40,181 nucleotides of DNA, taken from positions 1 to 40,181 of the forward strand of contig JACRID010000034.1 in the NCBI GenBank assembly GCA_016220145.1. The letters are read 5' to 3'. A program made the translations under genes and the position numbers. The notes under the pieces were generated by a model, which was not told where the DNA came from, made no database searches, and saw only the letters and a list, made by a program, of their open reading frames with translations. Source of the DNA: Candidatus Peregrinibacteria bacterium. Its GTDB lineage: Bacteria; Patescibacteriota; Gracilibacteria; UBA1369; UM-FILTER-53-11. Positions 9,835 to 19,300 of the stretch are shown one piece after another. Each line of letters starts with the position of its first letter. Position 1 is the first letter of the stretch.

Positions 9835-10362
9835 ATGGCAGATAATCTGAAAGAAAAACCGGGATCCCGTACGGAATCCGATGAATCCAAGGAGAACCGT
9901 GCGCCAAGCAGGGATAAGCCCGTTCAAGCGCGTGAAACCAAGGAAAAAGCATCCAAAGTGCTTCGTTCGGAGTCTGTGGAAGCCAATGAAGGACAAGAGG
10001 ATGTTGAGAATGGAGATGGTCGTGTTTCCGAATCCGTTTCCGAAGATAAGAATCGGGCGTCGGTCGCCGGTGGTAAAAAAGCCTATACCGCCGACGAAAT
10101 TGAGGCTATTAGAGCCAAATTGTTGGCTGCGCTTCCTCCTCAGGAGGTGATGATTAAACAGATTAGAAGAAAGCTTTATAAGGAGGAGAAGGTTTTGACG
10201 AAAAGAATGCATAAAATGCAAAAGTCGTCGCACACGAATGCATTTCACCTGACAATTGTGGTTTCGCAACTTAGAAAGGTGCGCGAGTATTTTTATGTGC
10301 TCGCCAGCGCTACTTACGAGATGGTTAAACATTTGTGGCTCAAGATTGTGCATGGCGTGTAA
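9835..10362 (+). CDS. Hypothetical protein, charged disordered N-terminus and helical C-terminus
   Basis: ORF with a good promoter directly upstream; N-terminal half rich in K/E/R/S, C-terminal half helical; no family recognised. Confidence 0.6.
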   Translation: MADNLKEKPGSRTESDESKENRAPSRDKPVQARETKEKASKVLRSESVEANEGQEDVENGDGRVSESVSEDKNRASVAGGKKAYTADEIEAIRAKLLAALPPQEVMIKQIRRKLYKEEKVLTKRMHKMQKSSHTNAFHLTIVVSQLRKVREYFYVLASATYEMVKHLWLKIVHGV

Positions 10363-10449
10363 GAATGGCAAAGGTTAAATGGAGAATGTAAAAGATAAGG
10401 TGTTTTTTAATGTGAAATTCTGGCTTTGGTATGCTATTTTAGCTATGCC

Positions 10450-11400
10450 TTGAATTTAACCGCAATCCAAAAAAGTCTTATAAAAAGCATTAAACGCCTG
10501 AAAGAAGAGAAGCGGGCTGTTGTTTTGTGTCACAATTATCAAAGGCCTGAAATTCATGAAATCGCGGATTTTGTGGGTGATTCCCTGGAGCTTTGCAAGA
10601 AGGCCAAAGAGACTGATGTAGAATTGATAGTTTTTTGCGGAGTTTATTTTATGGCGGAAAGTGCGGCAATTTTAAATCCTGGTCGCAAAGTTGTAATCCC
10701 TTCAAAAGATGCCGGGTGCGCGCTTTCGGATATGATAACCGCTGAGGCGCTGCGCAAGGAAAAGGCCAAGCACAAGGGTGCCGCAGTGGTTTGCTATGTC
10801 AATTCTTCAGCCGAGGTAAAGGCGGAGTCCGATGTGTGCTGCACGTCTTCAAACGCAGTGGAGATTGTTCGCGCGCTTCCAAATAAGGAAATTTTGTTTG
10901 TGCCGGATAAAAATCTGGCCAAATTTGTGGCCAAACAGGTTCCGGGGAAAAAAATAATAGAATGGGATGGTTATTGCCCCATTCATCAGCGATTGAGTGT
11001 GGAATATTTACTGAAGGCCAAGGCCGAGCACCCGAATGCGAAGATCATCGCGCATCCGGAATGTACGCAAGAGGTTTTGGCGATTGCGGACTTTGTGGTT
11101 TCTACAAGCGGAATGCTAAAGGTTGCAAAAGAAAGCGATGCGCAGGAATTTATTTGCACGACGGAATGCGGAATGCTTTCGCGTTTGCAGCGCGATTTGC
11201 CTCAAAAGAAATTTTTCACGGTTTGCAGCGTGTGTTTTGATATGAAAAAAATAACTTTGGAAGCGGTGGAAAAATCGCTACGGGATGAGCAATATGAAGT
11301 CATAATTTCGCCAAAAGTGCGTGAAAAAGCTTTGGCGGCTTTTGAAAAAATGTTTTATATAACGGATAAAATGCGCGCGTCGGTGGCAACAACATGTTAA
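10450..11400 (+). CDS. nadA: Quinolinate synthase
   Basis: VVLCHNYQRPEIHEIADFVGDSLELCKKA, FCGVYFMAESAAILNP, HPECTQEV, TTECGMLSRLQRD. Likely TTG start at 10450 (MNLTAIQKS); ORF track begins at 10426. Confidence 0.93.
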   Translation: MNLTAIQKSLIKSIKRLKEEKRAVVLCHNYQRPEIHEIADFVGDSLELCKKAKETDVELIVFCGVYFMAESAAILNPGRKVVIPSKDAGCALSDMITAEALRKEKAKHKGAAVVCYVNSSAEVKAESDVCCTSSNAVEIVRALPNKEILFVPDKNLAKFVAKQVPGKKIIEWDGYCPIHQRLSVEYLLKAKAEHPNAKIIAHPECTQEVLAIADFVVSTSGMLKVAKESDAQEFICTTECGMLSRLQRDLPQKKFFTVCSVCFDMKKITLEAVEKSLRDEQYEVIISPKVREKALAAFEKMFYITDKMRASVATTC

Positions 11401-12344
11401 ATATGGCTTCTGTAAGGTCAAAAATTTGCGATTTTTCAGATGAACTTACGGTAAAGAATCTTTTATATCGTGATTTTTTTGAATCTTTCACGGGGATGCA
11501 ATTTCAAAGCGACGTTGGTGACGGAGATTTAACCTCTGAGCTGATTTTTAAGGATGCGCAAAATGCCAAGACTGAAATTGTGGCGAGAGAAAGCGGAATT
11601 GTGGCAGGAATGGAAGAAGTTGAATGCGGATGCAGCGGGCGTTTGAAATGCGAGATTTTAAAGAAAGATGGGGTGACGGTTAAAAAAAATGATGTGATTT
11701 GCCGGCTTTCCGGCGAGTTAAAGCTTATTCTGAGGATGGAAAGGACGCTTTTGAATTTTATTGGAAGGATGAGCGGGGTCGCAACCCACACGGCCAGAAT
11801 CGTTGATAAAGTGAAACGTATTGCGCCGGGAGTTGAAGTCGCTTGTACCAGAAAAACGCTATGGGGACTTTTGGATAAAAAAGCCTGTGCGGTTGGAGGT
11901 GGATGCACGCATCGTTTGAGCTTAAGCGATGCGATTTTGATAAAAGACAATCATTTGGATGCGTTAAATCGCAATGTAACGCTTGCGATATCAAGTTGTT
12001 TGACTGTTTCTGAATCAAAGGTGCGTTTTATTGAAATAGAGGTTGAAAATTTTAAAGAAGCAATGGCGGCGGTGCGAGTTTTTAAAAAGTATCAGGACGA
12101 GAAGAAAATCACTGTTCCCTGCCTTGTTATGCTGGATAATTTGTCACCCGATGCCGCAAAACTAATAAATGAAGAGCTGAAAAAGCGCGATTTGAGAAAG
12201 TGCATTTACCTAGAGGTTTCCGGTGGAATTAATGAGAAGAACATGGTTGCATATGCCAAAACCGGCGCAGACATAGTTTCCATGGGGTGTTTAACCAAAG
12301 ATGAGAGGAGTTTAGATGTAAGTTTGGAGGTGAAGTTTCAGTAG
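11394..12344 (+). CDS. nadC: Nicotinate-nucleotide pyrophosphorylase (carboxylating)
   Basis: GDGDLTSELIF, RTLLNFIGRMSGVATHTARIV, CTRKTLWGLLDKKAC, GGCTHRLSLSDAILIKDNHL; start overlaps nadA stop. Confidence 0.93.
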   Translation: MLNMASVRSKICDFSDELTVKNLLYRDFFESFTGMQFQSDVGDGDLTSELIFKDAQNAKTEIVARESGIVAGMEEVECGCSGRLKCEILKKDGVTVKKNDVICRLSGELKLILRMERTLLNFIGRMSGVATHTARIVDKVKRIAPGVEVACTRKTLWGLLDKKACAVGGGCTHRLSLSDAILIKDNHLDALNRNVTLAISSCLTVSESKVRFIEIEVENFKEAMAAVRVFKKYQDEKKITVPCLVMLDNLSPDAAKLINEELKKRDLRKCIYLEVSGGINEKNMVAYAKTGADIVSMGCLTKDERSLDVSLEVKFQ

Positions 12345-12346
12345 AA

Positions 12347-12529
12347 TTTGTGGCCAGGAAATTTTTTATGATCTGCCCTGCGGTGCGACCGAAAGGGCGA
12401 AAACCGGCTAAAAGCTCGCAGCGCCCGACCTTTGGTCGGGACAAGCTGCTCGCTTTTTTGACGCCGCTTTTCGCCTCTTTCGGGGCCCGCATCCTCGGGA
12501 CGACGCACAAAAAATTTCCTGGCCACAAA
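12347..12529. repeat. ~183-bp imperfect palindrome between convergent nadC and HIT genes
   Basis: Perfect 21-bp arms TTTGTGGCCAGGAAATTTTTT (12347-12367) and AAAAAATTTCCTGGCCACAAA (12509-12529); central hairpin CCCGACC-TTT-GGTCGGG (12424-12440). Confidence 0.95.
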
Positions 12530-12531
12530 CC

Positions 12532-12846
12532 CTACTTTCCTATCAAATGCAAATGCACGTGAAAAACCTCCTGTCCGCCTTCTTTGCCTACGAAAAACGT
12601 CAATCTATAACCCGGGCAACCGTTCTTTTTCGCCAATTCCTTCGCAATTTTTATCAAATGCCCCATCAATTTTTCGTCACCGTCTTCCAGATAGGCAATC
12701 GTCGGAATATGTTTCTTAGGAATAACCAGAATATGAATCCGATCTTTAGGGTGTATATCATTAAAGGCCATGCAAAGTTCATCTTCGTATTGAATCTTTG
12801 CCGGCAATTTTTTATTTGTTATTTTGCAAAAAATACAGTCATTCAT
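12532..12846 (-). CDS. HIT-family protein (histidine triad nucleotide hydrolase)
   Basis: MNDCIFCKITNKKLPAKIQYEDELCMAFNDIHPKDRIHILVIPKKHI...EVFHVHLHLIGK (HxHxH triad). Confidence 0.93.
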   Translation of the reverse strand: MNDCIFCKITNKKLPAKIQYEDELCMAFNDIHPKDRIHILVIPKKHIPTIAYLEDGDEKLMGHLIKIAKELAKKNGCPGYRLTFFVGKEGGQEVFHVHLHLIGK

Positions 12847-12897
12847 GGCTGCATTTTAGCATACAGGCCGAGCTCGCAGCATGTCCTTAGTTAGCAC

Positions 12898-13980
12898 TTA
12901 AGCAGTGGTCACTTTCTTGCTTTCGTCCAAAGTGTAAACGGCGCGTCCAACACGTACGAATTGCTCGTTTTTCTGAAGATTCAGAGAAATTGTGCCTTTT
13001 TTAACATGCCTTTGCTTCAAGACTCCGGCAATAATCTCCTGCTTTGTAAGCGGACTCTTTTTGCGCAGCAAATCCTCAATAACTTCGGCCACAGTTCCCT
13101 TTTTGTAGCCCCATTCTTTCAAGCCGTAAAGACCGCGGCCAACCAACACAAAGTGCTCATCGCGGATAAGTTCATTGTGAACCGCCTGCGTCGTCACCAT
13201 CTTTTTGTCGAAAGCCGACTCGGTGATCTTGTTGGCGATTTCCACGAAGTGCAACGGTTTACCTTCTCTCTTAAGTACAATGTAAGCCTTGTCGCGGATT
13301 GATTTCGGATTGATATGCCTCCAGCTCATAAGGCCGATTCCTTCTTTCACTTTCTTAAAGCGAACATCTATGGAGAATAGAGAAATGATTGTTTCGCGAA
13401 CCATTTTTTTACCTTTTTCTTGCAAGCTGGCTTCTACCTCAGGGGCGATTTCTGTAACCGGAGAAACGTCCTTCTTTTTTGATAACAAGTGATAAATAAC
13501 GTCGCAAACGCTCATCAATTCATCTTCACTAAAATCTTTCGTCATCCAGAACGAATAAAGAGCACCGTTGCGTTCAACGCGAATGAAATCCGGACATATG
13601 GCCAAAGCCAGTTTTACGATGTGGCTGTCGATGTCGGAATCGGATGCCAATTTTTGTAAAATCTCGCTAACCAATTCGTCCTCAACGCAAAGACCACCGC
13701 GTGTTCCAAGAGCTTCCTTTGCTATGCGGGTAACTTCGGCAAGTTTGGTGTTTTCAATCGTTCTGCGTAGTTTGCTCAAAGCGATTTTCTCAATCTGCCT
13801 GATGCGCTCGCGAGTAACGGAAAATTGCTGGCCGATTTTTTCCAGCGTCTGGCGAGGCTCATTGTTCAAGCTAAAGCGCTTAATAATGACTTCCTTTTCC
13901 TTTGGAGTCAGAACCAAGAAAATATCTTCCAGAATTTTTGTTAAATTTAGTTTTGGCGCGGAAGTTTGTGCGGTGTTCAT
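12898..13980 (-). CDS. Sigma-70 region-4-like HTH fused to HARE-HTH-like domain(s)
   Basis: LTPKEKEVIIKRFSLNNEPRQTLEKIGQQFSVTRERIRQIEKIALSKLRR (sigma r4) with no region 2 upstream; C-terminal wHTH-like repeats (KPLHFVEIANKITESAFDKKMVTTQAVHNELIRDEHFVLVGRGLYGL). Confidence 0.8.
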   Translation of the reverse strand: MNTAQTSAPKLNLTKILEDIFLVLTPKEKEVIIKRFSLNNEPRQTLEKIGQQFSVTRERIRQIEKIALSKLRRTIENTKLAEVTRIAKEALGTRGGLCVEDELVSEILQKLASDSDIDSHIVKLALAICPDFIRVERNGALYSFWMTKDFSEDELMSVCDVIYHLLSKKKDVSPVTEIAPEVEASLQEKGKKMVRETIISLFSIDVRFKKVKEGIGLMSWRHINPKSIRDKAYIVLKREGKPLHFVEIANKITESAFDKKMVTTQAVHNELIRDEHFVLVGRGLYGLKEWGYKKGTVAEVIEDLLRKKSPLTKQEIIAGVLKQRHVKKGTISLNLQKNEQFVRVGRAVYTLDESKKVTTA

Positions 13981-14116
13981 ATAGTGGATGGGAATTAAAT
14001 AATTGATTTAATGTGTTTCTAAAGCGGCAACATCCAAGTTATTCATTTTTACCTATCGCGTCAAGCCAGAAAATTGAAAATCATGCAAACTTATAGTTTC
14101 TTCTATAAAGGTGCTT

Positions 14117-14145
14117 ATTGTAGTAGTTATTCATTAGATTGTCAA
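14117..14145 (-). promoter_or_regulatory. Promoter TTGACA-N17-TACAAT for the sigma-r4/HARE gene
   Basis: On the minus strand TTGACA (plus tgtcaa 14140-14145), TACAAT (plus attgta 14117-14122), 17-nt spacer; predicted leader ~130 nt. Confidence 0.75.
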
Positions 14146-14237
14146 TATCTGGTTTTCTCCTTATATTTAGGGGAAAATGCACTGTAATGTAGTAAGTAAG
14201 ATGGAAAATGTAAGATGTAGGGTGTTTTGCAGGAAAT

Positions 14238-14843
14238 ATGAAATATCCAACTTTTAAGATTGAAAAAGAATTGAAATCACGGGGGCATTTTGTTATTGGA
14301 GTGGATGAGGTCGGTTGTGGTGCGTTGGCCGGGCCTGTTATTGCCGCGGCGATTCATTTGCCGCTCAATTTTAGACTTGCTGCAATAAATGACTCAAAAT
14401 TGCTTAAACCGCATCAACGTGAGGAAATCTTTGCGTTGTTTGTACGGCGCGGACTACAATTTACAATAGGAATGGCGACGCACAAGGAGGTGGATAAATT
14501 GAATGTGAGACAAGCCAGTTTGCTGGCGATGAAACGGGCTGTTTCTGCTTTTCGTGGAGCGACTTTTGCGCTTGTGGATGCTTGGAAAATTCCTGGAATA
14601 AAAATGCAACAGCGAGGAATAATTCATGGTGACAGGCTTGTTAAATCAATCGCGGCGGCTTCAATAGTCGCAAAAGTTGTGCGCGATCGTTTAATGTCGG
14701 AATTTGATGCGGATTTCCCCGGATATTTTCTAAAAAAGCACAAAGGATATGGGACGCGATTGCACTATGATTCAATCAAAAAAATGGGTCCGAGCCCCCT
14801 GCACAGGCGAACTTTTTTGAAAAAAACCGGTTTTGCCTCATAA
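14238..14843 (+). CDS. rnhB: Ribonuclease HII
   Basis: GVDEVGCGALAGPVIAAAI, NDSKLLKPHQREEIF, IAAASIVAKVVRDRLM, HKGYGTRLHYDSIKKMGPSPLHRRTF. Confidence 0.93.
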   Translation: MKYPTFKIEKELKSRGHFVIGVDEVGCGALAGPVIAAAIHLPLNFRLAAINDSKLLKPHQREEIFALFVRRGLQFTIGMATHKEVDKLNVRQASLLAMKRAVSAFRGATFALVDAWKIPGIKMQQRGIIHGDRLVKSIAAASIVAKVVRDRLMSEFDADFPGYFLKKHKGYGTRLHYDSIKKMGPSPLHRRTFLKKTGFAS

Positions 14844-14852
14844 TGGGCTCAC

Positions 14853-14937
14853 GCCCGGGTGGTGGAACTGGCAGACACGTTAGCCTTAGGAGCTAATGCT
14901 GAAAGGCGTGGAGGTTCGAGTCCTCTCCCGGGCACCA
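14853..14937 (+). tRNA. tRNA-Leu (anticodon TAG), CCA encoded
   Basis: GCCCGGG...CCCGGGC-A-CCA acceptor, anticodon stem TTAGC/GCTAA with loop CTTAGGA, TTCGAGT T-loop, long variable arm. Confidence 0.95.
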
Positions 14938-14985
14938 GACACGAGCGAAGCGAGTGTCCATCGTTCTCTCGTCCCCGAAGGGCGA
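14938..14985 (-). repeat. Dispersed ~50-bp hairpin-rich repeat, copy 1
   Basis: Reverse complement shares 17-nt CGGGGACGAGAGAACGA (plus 14961-14977) and similar flanks with 35093-35150. Confidence 0.7.
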
Positions 14986-15046
14986 AAGAAAACGGAAAGA
15001 GAATGGCTTGCTACAGAGTCGAGTAAAGTTTTCCTCCAAATATCCA

Positions 15047-15265
15047 ATGCGCCTTTTTATCACCGCAAAACCGCGCGCGAAACAGGAAGAAGTCGTCCAA
15101 ATAGACGCGACTCATTTTAAGGTTTCGGTAAAAGAACCGCCGGTTGACGGTCGCGCAAATGAAGGAGTTGAGCGCGCAATGGCGGCGTTTTTAAATATTC
15201 CGCCGTCAGACGTGAGGGTGGTTTCCGGTCATACCTCCAAGAAAAAAGTAATTGAAATCTTATGA
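15047..15265 (+). CDS. DUF167 (YggU-like) family protein
   Basis: MRLFITAKPRAKQEEVVQIDATHFKVSVKEPPVDGRANEGVERAMAAFLNIPPSDVRVVSGHTSKKKVIEI; internal ATG 15047 chosen. Confidence 0.85.
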   Translation: MRLFITAKPRAKQEEVVQIDATHFKVSVKEPPVDGRANEGVERAMAAFLNIPPSDVRVVSGHTSKKKVIEIL

Positions 15266-15807
15266 CAAAGCCAACGGTGATTCTGGTGCACGGTTTTCGC
15301 GGAACGCCTCAAATACCAAAGTGGTATACATGGCTTAGAAAAGAGCTAACGGCTCTTGGCTGCACCGTCATGGCCCCTCAATTCCCAAATCCGGAAAAAC
15401 CGCGCGTTAAAGATTGGAACAAAACCTTTGAGAAAAAACTCGGCGGCGATTTTGAAGATGTGATTTTTGTTTGCCATAGTCTTGGCGGGCTTGCCGCGCT
15501 GCATGCAATTCAGTCACATGATAAAGAGCAAATGGCCAAATCCGTGATTTTTGTAGGAGTGCCTTCTCAAGATGTTGGAATTAGCGCAATAAAGGAGTTT
15601 CTTCCTCCTTTGGATTGGCCAAAAATTCGCCAGCGAGTGCACGATTTTACATTTTTATACTCGCATGATGATCCATATGTGCCATTTCCGCACGGCGAAG
15701 AATTGCAGGACAAACTTGGCGGTCGCATGGTCGCCTTTCAGGAATTCGGTCATTTTCAGCATCAGAAAGCCTTTCCTGAGGTTTTGGAGATCATTAGGGA
15801 CCTATGA
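15262..15807 (+). CDS. Alpha/beta hydrolase, RBBP9/YdeN-like
   Basis: VILVHGFRGTPQIPKWYTWLRKEL, nucleophile elbow CHSLGG, SHDDPYVPF, FGHFQ. Confidence 0.85.
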   Translation: MTKPTVILVHGFRGTPQIPKWYTWLRKELTALGCTVMAPQFPNPEKPRVKDWNKTFEKKLGGDFEDVIFVCHSLGGLAALHAIQSHDKEQMAKSVIFVGVPSQDVGISAIKEFLPPLDWPKIRQRVHDFTFLYSHDDPYVPFPHGEELQDKLGGRMVAFQEFGHFQHQKAFPEVLEIIRDL

Positions 15808-15958
15808 AAAAATATCTTTGAGCTGCAAATTGCAAATTCCGGCTGCAAACTTTTCAAGCCTCCTCGCCGTATCATATCTGATACGGCTTCGTCGGCCTTT
15901 AAAGTTTTCGCTCGAAATTTGCAATTTTCGCTTTAAAACATATTTTTTCATAGGTCCC
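15797..15958. repeat. ~162-bp imperfect palindrome overlapping the end of the hydrolase gene
   Basis: Perfect 19-bp arms GGGACCTATGAAAAAATAT (15797-15815) and ATATTTTTTCATAGGTCCC (15940-15958); centre GCCGTATCA-TATC-TGATACGGC (15866-15887). Confidence 0.95.
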
Positions 15959-16010
15959 ATAAAGAAAATGATTGAATGATCACCCTCGGATTGGTAAAGT
16001 TGCATGGTCT

Positions 16011-16325
16011 ATGAGTGACCAAAATATAATCAAGAAGGCGGAGGCTGAAGTTAAGAAAATGGATAAAATTTTGGAGAAGCTGAAACGCGTGGAGCTTCAG
16101 GAATTTACCAATTACCTGCATTCGCCATGGCGGGTGCTTTGGGCAAATTTTTTGGCAGGCACGGCGCGCGGACTTGGATTTTTATTGGGAGTAACTCTTG
16201 TTCTTACGATAGTCGGTTTTGTGCTGACAAAAGTGTTGAGCCATATGCCATTTGTAGGTGATTTTTTTCAAGCCGTTAATGTTTGGATACAAGAAGCTTT
16301 AAATAGACCGCGTGCAAATTTATAA
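16011..16325 (+). CDS. Small membrane protein, DUF5665-like
   Basis: MSDQNIIKKAEAEVKKMDKILEKLKRVELQEFTNYLHSPWRVLWANFLAGTARGLGFLLGVTLVLTIVGFVL; ATG at 16011. Confidence 0.7.
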   Translation: MSDQNIIKKAEAEVKKMDKILEKLKRVELQEFTNYLHSPWRVLWANFLAGTARGLGFLLGVTLVLTIVGFVLTKVLSHMPFVGDFFQAVNVWIQEALNRPRANL

Positions 16326-16326
16326 T

Positions 16327-16386
16327 GTCACCCTGAACTTGTTTCGGGGGTTTGCAACAGAGATCCTGAAATAAATTCAGGATGAC
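16327..16386. repeat. Palindromic repeat GTCAYCCTGAA... type, copy 1
   Basis: GTCACCCTGAACTTGTTTCGGGGG ... ATCCTGAAATAAATTCAGGATGAC, imperfect inverted repeat. Confidence 0.8.
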
Positions 16387-16399
16387 CAGTGCATTATCT

Positions 16400-19300
16400 A
16401 TGTCATTTGTACATCTCCACAATCACACGCATTATTCCCTGCTGGATGGCCTTTCCAGACCGAAAGATTGCATTAAACATGCCAAGAAACAGGGCAGCCC
16501 GGCGATCGCGATAACCGATCACGGTGTGATGTATGGTGCGATTGAATTTTACAAAGCCGGCAAAGAAGAAGGAATAAATCCTATTATAGGATGTGAAATT
16601 TATGTTGCGCCCGACGGGCGTTTTAAAAAAGAGCCTGGAACTTCCATCAATCACCTGACATTGTTGGCAGAAACCACCGAAGGATACCACAATTTGATGC
16701 AGTTGGTTACAAAAGCGCATTTGGAAGGCTTTTATTACAAGCCGCGCGTCGATCATGGCTTGCTGAAGGCATATGGAAAGGGTTTGATTGCGCTTTCCGG
16801 ATGTTTGAACAGCGAAACTTCAAAGGCGATTTTGAACGGGCAGGAAGAACGCGCGATTGAGATTATAAAAAAATATCAGGATATTTTTGGCAGCGAAAAC
16901 TATTTTCTTGAAGTTCAGGATCACGTGGAAATGGCGAATCAGATATTGGTGAATCAGGCGATTTATGGCATTGCGAACCGCACCGGCATTAATTTGGTCG
17001 CGACGAACGATAACCATTATCTTTGTGGCGACGATCACGATGCGCATGACATTTTGATTTGTATTCAGACGGGAAAAACGGTGGCGGATCCGGATCGCAT
17101 GCATTACACGGGCAACTTTTCCGTGCGTTCGCCGGAAGAAATGGCGCAGGCGTTTAAAGATCATCCGCAAGCCATTTTCAACACTTTGGAAATTGCAAAG
17201 CGCTGCAAGGTTGAAATTAATTTTGGAAAAAATCTAATCCCGCACTTCAACACGCCGCAAAACAAAGATCCGCAGGAATATTTGCGCGAACTTTGCGAGG
17301 AAGGGGTTAAAGAAAGGTATTCGGAGATAACTGAAGCGATCAAAAGAAGGCTGGATTATGAGCTTACGACAATTCACAATTCCGGCTTTGACACTTACTT
17401 TTTGATAGTTCACGATTTCGTTAAGTATGCAAAAGAGCATGGAGTGATCGTCGGTCCGGGTCGCGGTTCCGCCGCCGGTTCGCTCGTTTCTTATTCGCTG
17501 CAAATAACCGACGTTGATCCGTTGGAATACGGCTTGCTGTTCGAAAGATTCTTGAATCCCTCGCGCGTCTCGATGCCCGATATCGATATTGATTTTGATG
17601 ATGCGCACCGAAATGAGGTTTTGGCGTATGTCGTGAATAAATATGGCCGCGATAATGTTGCTCAAATTATTACTTTCGGAACGATGGCATCGCGCTCGGT
17701 TGTTCGCGATGTCGGCCGTGCTATGGGATATCCGTATGATGAAGTGGATAAATTGGCAAAGTTGGTGCCGCAGCCCATACAGGGCAGGCATGTGCCGCTG
17801 GCCATGTCCATCCATGAGGATCCGGAACTAAAAAGAGCGTATGAAACCGACAAGCGCGCGAAAGCACTGTTGGATAAGGCCTTGAAGCTCGAAGGCACGG
17901 TGCGTCATGCAGGCACGCATGCTTGCGCGGTCGTGATTTCGCAAAAACCGCTGAGCGAATATTCCCCTCTTCAAAAAACGACCGGCGAAGAAGGCGTCAT
18001 TACGCAATATTCAATGAAACCGTTGGAGGAGCTCGGCCTTCTTAAAATGGATTTCCTTGGTCTCAAAAATCTAACGATAATAAAGGATGCGCTGGAAACG
18101 ATCGAACGCGTGCACGGTGATAAGATTGATCTTACTCACCTGCCGCTGGATGACAAAAAGACATTTGAACTTCTGGCCAAGGGAAACACGACCGGTGTAT
18201 TTCAGCTGGAATCCGCCGGAATGCGCCGCTATCTGAAGGAGTTAAAACCGACGGCGATAAATGACATAATTGCGATGGTTTCGCTTTACCGTCCGGGTCC
18301 GATGCCGTGGATTCCGGTTTATATAAAAGGAAAACACGATCCGAAGTCGGTGACGTACATTGACCCTTCTTTTGAGAAAATTTTGAAGGAAACTTACGGA
18401 GTTGCGGTTTATCAGGAGCAGATTTTGGAAATTGCGCGCGATTTTGCCGGTTTTAGCCTCGGCGAAGCTGATATTCTGCGTAAGGCGGTGGGTAAAAAGG
18501 ACCCGAAACTCTTGGCCGGCGAACGCGAAAAATTTGTGAGCGGCGCGGTTAAGAAGAATCATTCCAAGAAATTCGCCGAAAACGTTTTCGAAAAGGTCAT
18601 CGAGCCTTTCGCGGCTTATGGTTTCAATAAATCTCATGCGACTTGCTATGCGTTTATCGCTTACAGAACGGCTTATTTGAAGGCGCATTATCCCGCGGCG
18701 TTCATGGCCGCGCTGCTGACCGCCGATTCAAGCAACGAAGAAAAAATCGCACTGGAGGTTGATGAGGCTGAATCCATGGGAATTTCCGTTTTGCCGCCTT
18801 CTATAAATGAATCGCTTGCGAATTTCACGGTTGTTGATACCGCGAAAATTCGTTTTGGGTTAAAGGCAATTAAAGGAATTGGCGATTTGCCGATTGAAGA
18901 AATAATTAAAGCCCGTGAGAAAGGTGGAAAATTCGCAAATCTTGAAGATTGTTTTAAGAGAATCCCATGTTCGGTTTTGAACAAAAAATTGATAGAAGCG
19001 TTGGCTTACAGCGGCGCATTGGACGATTTGGGCGAAAGAAAGGCAATTGCGGCGAGTGTGGAAGAAATTGTGCGATTTGCAAAATCTATTCAAGCCACGG
19101 CGGTTGACGGTCAAACCGACATTTTCGGAATGATGGATCCGGGCGAACACACGGCGGTTTCTTTTAAATTAAAGGCGGTTTCGCCTTCCACAAAACTTGA
19201 AGAATTGCAGTGGGAAAAGGAATATCTGGGGCTTTTTGTTTCCGGCCATCCCCTGCTTGGCATGAAAAAATATCTGGCGAAAAAAGCGCATCCGATTGAT

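Noticed and set aside
12229-12562. ORFs on both strands (12229-12528 -, 12338-12526 -, 12350-12562 +)
   Set aside because: They lie in the 183-bp palindrome and read nearly the same sequence on both strands; explained by the inverted repeat.
17234-17815. 193-aa minus-strand ORF
   Set aside because: Antisense shadow of dnaE.
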